Source of the DNA: Coprinopsis marcescibilis
Lineage: Eukaryota; Basidiomycota; Agaricomycetes; Agaricales; Psathyrellaceae
Direction of reading: 5' to 3'
Assembly: GCA_004369085.1 (NCBI GenBank)
Contig: ML210455.1
Span: 1-16,347, forward strand
Length of the DNA: 16,347 nt
Position numbers and translations under genes: made by a program
Shown: one piece after another, positions 8,853-16,347 of the stretch
Layout of the letters: every line of letters starts with the position of its first letter
Position numbering within the stretch: the stretch's first letter is position 1
The notes under the pieces: generated by a model
The model's database searches: none
What the model saw: the letters and a program-made list of their open reading frames with translations, nothing else
What the model was told of the DNA's origin: nothing

Positions 8853-11213
8853 CTAATACCTCACACCGCCCGCCGCATAAAAATGCCCCGTATCCGAGCT
8901 AGAGGCACCCTTCACATGCGTCCTCGGCCCAAAACGCTCTCCCTGCCCCAAACTCAAATCACTCCCACTCTTTCCTTTGCCATACCCATTCCCTCCCAGA
9001 TTCACATTCTGATTCGCCCTCCCACCACCAACAGGCGGGACAGCCCTCGCTCCCCTCGCTCCTGCACCACTCCTCGCCGCCGCCGCCGCCCCACCACCAC
9101 TCCGCTCCTGCACCCCCCGATTAAACGAACTCTTCGCCATCTCCGTCCCACTCACACTCGTATACCTCGCCACACCATCATCCACCCCCACACCACCACC
9201 TACACTCGGAATCTCATCCGGCCTCCAAACGGGATCATAACCCGAAACCTGCGCTTTGGCTTTAGCTTTCGCGCCTGCTGAGGATGACAAGGACGACACG
9301 GCGGGCGCGGTGCTGGATGCTCCGCCGGCTCCGAGTGGACGACCAAAATCGTCCACAAAGTACGCTGCAGGTGGGGATTGGGGATGCACGGGCCTGTTCA
9401 CACTCGCTTCTGGTCTCCCGTGGGTCCTCGTCTGCTGTCCTCGTCTGTCTCCTCTTTCTCCTCCAACCCCTCCACCCACACCCCTCGCAACAACAGCATC
9501 AACAACAGCCCCACTAACAGTAGGAACAACAGCCCCCACCCCCTCATCCGGATTCGTCATCATAAGCAACCTCCTCATCCGCTCCTGATTCGAATGGTGC
9601 GACAACGACGACTGCGCATAGTAGTACTTTTGCACATGTGACGGGTCGTCCACGTACATGTCGTCCATGTCGTCGTCGGGCGTGTGCGGTGGGTCCTGGC
9701 CTTGGTTTTTGCCTTGGTTTTGGTGTTGGGCTTGGTGCTGGTGTTGGTTTTGTTGCTGTTGTTGGCTAGGTCGCGCACGGGGCTGGGGCTGGGGCTGCGG
9801 CGGAGGACGAGGCTGAGGCTGGGAATGCGTAGCTTGTCCCGTCGGCTCATACTGTTGCGCACCCACACCCTTGCCCCCAAAACTACTCGGCGGCAGCCTT
9901 ACAGGCACAGGCTCATAAATCTCCACGCCCCCACCCATATCCGCAGACTCGTACGGATCAAACTCGACCCCCTCCGCACCAACATACACGCTCCTCTCCC
10001 TCTGGCCCTCCACATCCTGCTTCTGCCCCTGCTGCTGCTGAGAGGAATGCTGATGCTGCTGAGAAGCCCGAGAAGCCTGAGGAGGCGGACTCCCAGCCCC
10101 AGGCGGAGGAGCAGGCAACGGCCTCCTCCCCGCCGGCGGACTCGCTGTCCTACCCATCTCCTCCAACCCATAATCAACCCCCTTGCCTTTACTCGGATCG
10201 CTGGGCGTCTCAGGCCGCCTCGAGAGTATATGCCCCACCAGACTCGCGCTCGCGCTCATCACGCTCGCCACGTCTGCCTGCGAGTCGCTCCTCTCGTGAG
10301 TCCGTGCGTGTGGATGTGGGTGCGGGTTCTCGTTAGCCCGTGCGTGTGGATGAGGTTGAGGTTGAGGTTGAGGATGTGATTGTTGCACTGGGTGAGGGAG
10401 AATGTGTTGTGACTGCACTGCGTGAGGCTGCGGGTGTCGCTGCAAAGCATACACCTTGTCATCACTCCCAAACTGGCCATCCTCCATATAAGCCTCACGC
10501 CCCTCATACCCTCCCTCAGCAACACGAACAGCACCATCCTCCAACCGCGGGTTATAACCCCGATGAGCAGGTCTAGGCGTCGGCGAATTCGAACTTGCCC
10601 CGCTCCCACCGTCCCTCCCTGCCAGCGTAGCGAGCGGCGGCGGACTAGGCAAGCTCCGCCCATGTCCAAACTGCGACCCATGCCCAACCTCCATCTTCTC
10701 CGGCTCCTGCCTCACAGGTTGATCACCAAACACCACTCCCCCACCCCTCTCCCTCTCCCGCTCCACCTCGCTGCCCAACCCCGCAAACCTAGCAACACCC
10801 AACCCCACACCAGTAGAAACAGCAACGAGCGCACCAGCTCCCGTCGGCGGAACTGGTAGCTTTTTCCCTCCTCCTATTGCCCCTCCTCCACCTAATCCTA
10901 CATCCCCTCCAAAACTCCCAAAACTCCCACCCCCATGCGACTCAACACTCGTGCCCCCACTGCCCCCTCCACGCCCAAACCCAAAATGGCTATGCCCGGT
11001 AAGGTGCCCGTCCGAGCTCGTGAACCCGTACGAGTCCGTGCGTGTATGACCGCTGTCCATCGTGCTTAGGGAGCCTATCGTTCGATGTGCGTGGGTTTGT
11101 GCCTTGGATGAGTTGTGCGAGGGACTGAGGGAGGGACTGAGAGATGGGTTGAGAGAGGGGTTGTGCGATGGTGCTGCTGTTGTTTCCGTTATGGGAGGTG
11201 CGGAAACGATGGT

Positions 11214-11251
<38 letters not shown>

Positions 11252-13893
11252 GAGCGGCGGTGTTGGTGGTGGTACCGCCAACCCTCGAAGGCGAACGCGG
11301 ACCCATAGGCTGCGATATATGCTGTCCAACACCCATCCCACCCTTCCTCCCCATTCCCATTCCCTGGCTCAACAAAACAACCCGCCCCTCAGAATCTTCA
11401 CCCTCCCCACCCCCGCCGCCTTCCCCATCTTTATCTCCCTGCACCACCTCGCCCAAACCCTCCACACCCTCCACACCCTTGACAAACCGCCCATCCCCAT
11501 CCCCATCCCCATCCTCCCCAGCAAGCGTAGTAGCAGTATTAACCGACTCGCGCGGGTCCCGGCCTCGCTTCGGGATATTAAACTTGAACGACGTAGGCGT
11601 CGTGCTCGTGCTCGGCCCCTGCAGCCCCCCACTCAGATTCCTTACTCTCAAACTCCTCCCCTTGCCATCCACCACCTTCACAGCAGCAGCAGCAGCATCA
11701 TCGTTGCTGTTGAGAATGTTACCACGAAGCGTACCCTTCCCTTTGAACAACCCAGACAGCTTGCTGTAGGACCGGTGTTTAGCATCAACGGGGGAATCGG
11801 GGTCCACGAGCGTGGTGGTGGTGCGCCCGCTGGTGCGTCTGCCCGTGGCGCCCCCCGAGTCCGTGCGTGCGTGTGTTTGGTGCGTTTGGTGCGAGCGGGT
11901 GTTGGCACGCTGCACGGCGAGGGACGTGCTCCTGCTATGTGCCGCGGCGTTATCGTTGCCTTCATCTTCGTCTTCATCCTCATCTTGCAACCCAACCCCA
12001 ATGTCCCGGGCGGAAGGTCCGCGGTTCGACAAAAGCAGAGGAGTGTTGGTAATCTGAGCTCTGCCTCCATGCGAGTCGTCCCCACTTCCACCTCTCCCTT
12101 TCCCCCCTTTCGTTTTAGCTTTAGGACCATCCGTACTAGCAGGTACACCGTTACCCCCTTTCCTCCCAATCCCAATCCCACCCGCACCCAACCGCTCCCG
12201 CTCCTCCAACTCGCGCGCCTCCACCTGCAGCATCTCCAAATTCCTCGGGCTCAAGCTCAACACCTGCGGGCTCCTCCCAGCATGCCCCACGCTCGACGCG
12301 GTGTCGCCCAGCGCATCGAGGTACTGCAGGTACGGCAGGTCCATCGCCAGCTGGCGGGCTTCCCTGATCGGTGAAGCGACCGAATGTGTCTGCGTGCGCG
12401 GATGCGGAGTGTTGGTGTTGGTGGAGGACCCGTCTCGGCGTACTGCACCCTGCGGTGTCTGGGTTTGTAATGTCTGCGTGTGGCTACGACGCCCGGAATC
12501 GTCCAGCACCCCCCGCGCATCGGTGGTCATCTGCACGGGAAAGGGCGTGGGGATGAGCGAGTCCCGGTCTTGCTGTTTCTTTGCGCGGCGCGCGAGCCAC
12601 GTCGAGGGGTTGAGGAAGCTAAAGCTGATTCTGAACGGGGTCGCTGCCGATCTCTCCCCTCCCCCTTCCTCTCCTTCTGCACCTGCTGCGGTATTGCGCT
12701 CGGGTTTCGAGGCTTGGCTATGGGTGGTACTGCGATGGGTGGTATGGGTGGTGGGCGCGGTATTGCTGCGGTTGCGCCGGAAAGGGAGGAGGTTGGCGGG
12801 GTTGTAGTAGGATGGCGAGGGCATGGCTGCGCTCCCGCGTTCAGTCCCGCCCACGATCTCTGCTTCTGCGTCCAAGTCTGATTCGGATTTCCAGCTCCCA
12901 GCTCCTCCTCCTATTCCCCCTACTCCTCTTCCTCCTCCTACTCCTACTTCTGCTACCCCACCCGATACCCCTCCTACACCAACTCCGAGACTACGACTCC
13001 GATCCCGCCTGGTACCGCCGCTGCCCGCACTGCTGGTGGGCGACACGAGCATCTTGCGGCGCACGGGTGCACAGCAGAGGTGCGGGAACTTGAACACCCA
13101 GATGAGCAGGATGGTGAGGATGGCGAGGAATAGGAGGCTGCCGACTACTGCGAGAGGTACGACCAGGCTTAGGTTCGTGTGCGCTGGGAGGGTGATTGGG
13201 GATGTGAGGTCTTCGGCTGTGTATCTGAGGGGTTGTTAGTGTGTGGTTTTTAGTTGGTGGTAGGGGGGTAAGGAAAGACGTTGGAAGTTTTTGAGAGTAG
13301 AGTAATGATGATAATAATGTGGGTGGATAAGAATGAGGGAATGCGTACATTAGTGAGGCCATTGTGGCGTCTTCGCTTCCTGGTGCGGCCTTTATCACAA
13401 CTCTGTGCTCGGTTTCCGCCAGTCCCTGCTCAACCACAAACGTCCGACTCGACAGCGGTAGTTCTCCCACCGCGAAGGGGCCCGTCGAGTTTGGGCTCGA
13501 GTCGAGTCTCGGGTCGGTGAGGTTGAGCACTATCGGCCGGCCATCCACCTCCACCACGATGCTCGCATCGTACAGCAGCAGCGGTGAGTTGTAGAACAGC
13601 GCTTGGCCTGCACCAGATGCATATCAGCTGCTGCTACTCCTGATAGTATGCCAGTAGATTTAATAACACATACCTCGAAATATGACTGTCGCGCTCGCCC
13701 CGGGGATTTGCGAACGCCTGTAGCTGACCCCTGCGAGACCTGGCTCTGCATCGGCCCATCCGTCCCTGGGCAGGTAGTTTATCCTCGGCTCGTTGCGCGG
13801 TATCGTCCAGTTGGTCTGTGCCGCACCCGCCCATTGTACCCCGTACGCGAAGAACAGGACGCTGCAGACTGTGAGGCTTGGTGTTGTGGGCAT
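8853..13893 (-). CDS. Single-pass membrane protein with small ectodomain and very long low-complexity cytoplasmic tail (1616 aa)
   Basis: Model: complement(join(8853..13224, 13349..13607, 13674..13893)), 4851 nt. Introns are 66 bp (13608-13673, GTATGT..TGCAG) and 124 bp (13225-13348, GTACGC..CTCAG, with a CTAAC branch); phases agree. The start at 13893 is chosen because it puts a signal peptide at residues 1-25 (LTVCSVLFFAYG, cleavage near AGAA|Q). An in-frame ATG at 14031 would bury it. Residues 26-178 are extracellular, with N-glycosylation sequons NWT, NLT, NST and NLS and the pattern GASATVIFRGQALFYNS..VEVDG. I associate this with the ectodomain of many Agaricomycete single-TM proteins. 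The helix is about 179-203, followed by FKFPHLCCAPVRRK. The 1400-residue tail has Ser/Thr/Gly-rich parts, a likely coiled coil (about 454-505), an 11-Ala run, NPSL/SPSL repeats, His/Pro and Gln-rich tracts, and a denser acidic/Tyr block DDDMDDMYVDDP..VQKYYYAQ (about 1340-1385). Function unknown; cell-wall sensing is a guess from architecture. Extra in-frame introns cannot be excluded. Confidence 0.8.
11214..11246. repeat. (AGC)11 triplet repeat coding for polyalanine
   Basis: Eleven consecutive AGC units on the plus strand, read as eleven GCT Ala codons in the minus-strand membrane-protein gene. The run is pure, so its length is likely to vary between strains. Confidence 0.9.
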
Positions 13894-14842
13894 CGTGCTG
13901 CTGCGTCTCCGGCGTGGTGTGGCTGGCGGTGGTGCTGGAGGACGAGGAGGAGGGAGGGCAGCAGCTGCATTGGCCCTGCGACTGTGCGGCAGGCAGGTGT
14001 TGTGGGGGTGCATGTCAAGCGGTGCGTCCATCACGAATCTCGCACCCCTTCGCCAGAACCTAAAGGATGTTGTACGTATGGGAATCAGTTCATCAATTGA
14101 ACTTACTTATCTCAATCTGTCCGTGCCTTCCATCATCATGCCACTGGGCCTTGCCCGCTATCACCCGGCCGGTGTTCGTCGTAGGTCTGAGTGTGGTTGA
14201 AGTGGTATTTGGGATTGGACTTTGTACATAGAGCACGGTGCGCAGTGTGCAGGACGAGTGTAGATGGATTGCAGCTCTGCAGATTCTGAGAACACAGGAG
14301 GCGAGGACCGGAGAAGTCAACGCCATCTCGCGATCATTGATCCTTCCGGCCGGCCTCGAACCACGTGTCCAGTGCACGCCCAATTTGGACCAGGGCGCTG
14401 TGCAGCCGTGGGCGCTCCGGCGCTCTGTGCCTTGCACGGCGGATGATAAATGTCAGAGAGTGGCGGCGCAACCACGCATTGAGGTTTAAGCGACCTGATC
14501 GCACGTATCTGTAACGATGAGCGGGTCTCAGCGGGTCCCGCTGCCTAGGCCAAGGAGACCGGTTTGGGCTCGTTCATAATCTCTCCATCATGTACGCACC
14601 CCCCACCCGCTCGACGCACTTCCGTACTGACCAGGTAGGTAGTACGTGTGTATCATTACCGGTTGCATATTCGAAGCGGTTTCAGGGTGGGATTAATCAT
14701 CCTCTTGATGTACAATCATCACCTATGCCGGTTTATTCTCGTCTGCATCTGTTAGCTTGGCGACAAGCCATAGCTATAGGAGCTCAGAGTTACAGCTTAG
14801 TGGGATGCCAACAGCCTATAATTATATTGACAGACTAGGCCC
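13894..14842. other. Upstream region of the membrane-protein gene, no supported gene
   Basis: About 950 bp. The part next to 13893 should be the 5' leader and promoter of the minus-strand membrane-protein gene; it includes a CCAAT on the minus strand (14214-14218). Overlapping open frames on both strands have no recognised motif. I see no RNA gene. Confidence 0.45.
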
Positions 14843-15121
14843 ACTGGGAGTTTGAGATGACGCAAGAGATGGACAGTACACTGGCATCTCCCCTAACTTG
14901 CCTCACCGCTGAGAAGTTAGAACCAACATGCCACAACCTTCAGTACACCAGGCAAGTTATCCACCTGGACACTCCGTATATATTTGACTGGGAGTTGGAG
15001 ATGGCGCAAGAGGCGGACAGTGCACACTCTGCCTCACCGCTGAGAACCAACTGCAACGCATGCCGCAACCTTCAGTAGTTCACTCTGTGGGTCATCCACC
15101 AGGACACTCCGCATGTATTTG
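14843..15121 (+). repeat. Two-copy imperfect tandem duplication
   Basis: Copy 1 (14843-14986) and copy 2 (14987-15121) start alike (ACTGGGAGTT..GAGATG.CGCAAGAG). They share GCCTCACCGCTGAGAA, AACCTTCAGTA, TATCCACC/CATCCACC and GGACACTCCG.AT.TATTTGA in the same order. The copies differ by substitutions and short indels, so the duplication is not recent. No coding frame is preserved through both copies. Origin unknown. Confidence 0.8.
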
Positions 15122-15504
15122 AATCACACAGTCCGACTCGGACCACAGTCCCTGCGGTAGCGAGCTTGGAAGTTGGCGCAAACGTCTCGATGCTCGATCG
15201 TACACCACGGAACCCCATCAAGCCGGGGATTGGGCTGAATACGAGCTGCGTAAGGAGAGTAGACGAGTACAGACACAACGACCTGGGGGTGATAACGAAA
15301 AGGGTGGGATAGCTTTACATGTGGACAAGGGTGGCATGCAGCTGGGTTGAGCCGTTTGAGGGTGGGATAAGCCATCTCAGGGTGGGTTCAACGACCGAGG
15401 GTGGAATCAAAAGTGGGCATCAAGAGCTTGGCTTGCGGGTAGCAAGACCGCTTGGGACTGTCTGAAGTCCTGAAGAGAATCTGCGTGCCCTTTGGGGCGG
15501 GCTT

Positions 15505-15543
15505 GGTTAGTGTTAGTGTTAGGTGGTTAGGGTTCGTGTTAGG
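15505..15543 (+). repeat. Degenerate telomere-like repeat (TTAGGG-type)
   Basis: GTTAGTGTTAGTGTTAGG, then GGTTAGGG and GTGTTAGG in one 39-bp stretch; further TTAGTTGTTTAGGG follows to 15565. It resembles the TTAGGG repeat common in fungal telomeres but is imperfect. It lies inside the inverted-repeat element. Confidence 0.55.
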
Positions 15544-15593
15544 CGCTTATGGTTAGTTGTTTAGGGCTTCGGGTTGGCAAGAATATTTATTTA

Positions 15594-15613
15594 GGTGCGC
15601 CGAAGGGCGCATC
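15594..15613. repeat. 8-bp stem hairpin
   Basis: GGTGCGCC, a four-base loop GAAG, then GGCGCATC; all eight positions pair if one G-T wobble is allowed. GC-rich and isolated in AT-rich flanks inside the inverted-repeat element. Confidence 0.6.
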
Positions 15614-15666
15614 CCTCAATGCACTGTACTTTTGTGCCATGAATACCGTATTGAAAAAGAACCCAA

Positions 15667-15701
15667 AGGCTAGGTTCCGCGCCAAGTGCGTAACCTAGCC
15701 T
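15667..15701. repeat. Perfect 10-bp stem hairpin
   Basis: AGGCTAGGTT at 15667-15676 and AACCTAGCCT at 15692-15701 are exact complements with a 15-nt spacer. It lies near the centre of the 652-bp element. It could be a folded structure or a relic of a nested inverted repeat. Confidence 0.65.
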
Positions 15702-16008
15702 GGAGGTCTTCACGCGTACTGAAGGCCATGACCTCGCTGTACCCACATGATGGTCAGATCCAAGGGTCGGTCACTGCCCGCTGTGGATACAAAATACAAC
15801 TTTGCGGAGCGCTTTGATGATCCCACCCCTCTGAGCAACACCCCCGATCCCACCTCTAGATCCTCTATTCCACCCTCGAACAGCTTATCCCACCCTCATC
15901 TACATGCCACCCTTGTCCGCATTTAAAGCCATCCCACCCTTTTCGTATAGACGCCGACTTGGGCCTGAACACTAGTCAGGCAATATGCGGTTGACCCCTA
16001 ACTCCGAA

Positions 16009-16347
16009 TCAGTATGATTCTATCACATACTCGCAGCCCTCATTCCCATTCGGCTGGAAACCCGTTTCGTCCATCCCAAATGTACACTCTGGCATGATTG
16101 GGTTCCCATCATCCCCCCGCAACTGAACCTCCTCCACCAGATCAAACCAGGCTGCGTTCGCCGTTTCGTTGACTGCCCTAGAGCGAACATCGTCCAACGA
16201 TCTTGCCTTGAAGCGGTGCAACCGTTCGGAATGCTTCTCAACTAACCGGTATGGCCATTCCTTCCCAACACCTGTTTTAGGAAAGTGCTTCCCAAGACGC
16301 GCCGAGCAGATCTCGTTGGCCAGCTCTCGAAGACGGGCATATGAGCA
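16009..16347 (-). pseudogene. Truncated pogo/Tc1-type DDE transposase
   Basis: The minus strand is open from the right edge to TGA at 16009-16011 (112 residues; the start lies outside). The order of motifs fits a fungal pogo-type transposase. There is the end of a helix-turn-helix/CENP-B-like DNA-binding region (GVGKEWPYRLVEKHSERL, KARSLDDVRSRAVN), then ANAAWFDLVEEV. Next comes the first catalytic block FGMDETGFQPNG, with the first Asp of the DDE triad at residue 93. After CEYVI the protein runs into ESY and stop, where family members normally continue with VIG and the rest of the DDE domain. The second and third acidic residues are therefore missing and this copy cannot be active. The break is at about 16020, some 70 bp from the inverted-repeat element. 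Family call good; class (pogo) from recall of the motif pattern. Confidence 0.78.

Larger units (their letters stand above)
15295..15946. mobile_element. 652-bp terminal-inverted-repeat element with iterated GGGTGGGAT motifs (non-autonomous)
   Basis: The first 50 bp (15295-15344, starting ACGAAAAGGGTGGGAT) match the reverse complement of the last 50 bp (15897-15946) at 45 positions. The trinucleotide ATA flanks both ends (15292-15294 and 15947-15949), consistent with a 3-bp target duplication, though so short a match is weak. Inside the ends, five or six variants of AGGGTGGGAT follow in each arm (left 15301-15410, right 15816-15940), always pointing inward, like subterminal transposase-binding sites. 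There is no transposase frame. A 3-bp duplication would suit PIF/Harbinger-type elements, but the termini do not allow a firm family call. The interior holds telomere-like DNA and two hairpins, listed separately. Confidence 0.72.

Noticed and set aside
11115..12374. Open frame of 419 codons on the plus strand inside the membrane-protein gene
   Set aside because: It is the reverse complement of GC-rich simple sequence in a well supported minus-strand exon. It has no domain and only skewed Ser/Pro/Arg composition. The same applies to the other plus-strand frames between 7.5 and 13.9 kb.
13894..14031. Upstream in-frame ATG at 14031 as start of the membrane protein
   Set aside because: It would add about 46 Pro/Arg/Ala-rich residues before the signal peptide and bury it. 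The ATG at 13893 gives a normal signal sequence.
15505..15543. Chromosome end
   Set aside because: The telomere-like units are few, imperfect and flanked by unique sequence on both sides, so this is interstitial.
1..16347. Secondary-metabolite cluster, defence system or CRISPR array
   Set aside because: No regularly spaced repeats, no biosynthetic enzymes and no defence-type genes are visible. The three main genes look like ordinary fungal genes with transposon debris around them.

Overview
The window reads as nuclear DNA of a filamentous basidiomycete, most likely an Agaricomycete. The supported genes are intron-rich (introns of about 50-125 bp, GT..AG ends), the long exons are GC-rich and full of low-complexity sequence, and the gaps are AT-richer and hold fungal-type DNA-transposon remnants (hAT-like, pogo-like). 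No bacterial operons, tRNA, rRNA or CRISPR array were found. The species cannot be told from the sequence.

Layout: 1-1.6 kb holds a weakly supported 3' end of a plus-strand gene at the left edge and an unidentified open stretch on the minus strand. At 1623-1978 lies a complete 356-bp non-autonomous hAT-like element with a perfect 8-bp target duplication. 1987-4341 has no recognisable gene and ends in TAG/GTA-rich simple sequence. Three minus-strand genes follow. The first (4342-5698) is a six-exon gene for a small protein with a SWIM-type zinc finger and a second, degenerate copy of the same motif. The second (7513-8657) is a three-exon SAP18 gene with a long Gly-rich and Arg/Asp, Arg/Ser-rich tail. 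The third (8853-13893) is a three-exon gene for a 1616-residue single-pass membrane protein with a small N-glycosylatable ectodomain and a huge disordered cytoplasmic tail. 14.0-15.3 kb is non-coding with a two-copy tandem duplication. 15295-15946 is a 652-bp element with 50-bp terminal inverted repeats and many copies of a GGGTGGGAT-type motif, containing telomere-like DNA and two hairpins. The right edge carries a truncated pogo-type DDE transposase on the minus strand.

The three main genes share orientation but show no obvious common pathway: SAP18 belongs to chromatin/splicing-associated complexes, the SWIM-type protein is probably a nucleic-acid or protein binder, and the membrane protein is probably a cell-surface protein. 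The points most worth following are the two small transposable elements with intact termini and the SWIM protein, whose finger resembles those joined to fungal ATP-dependent DNA ligases but which has no ligase domain here.
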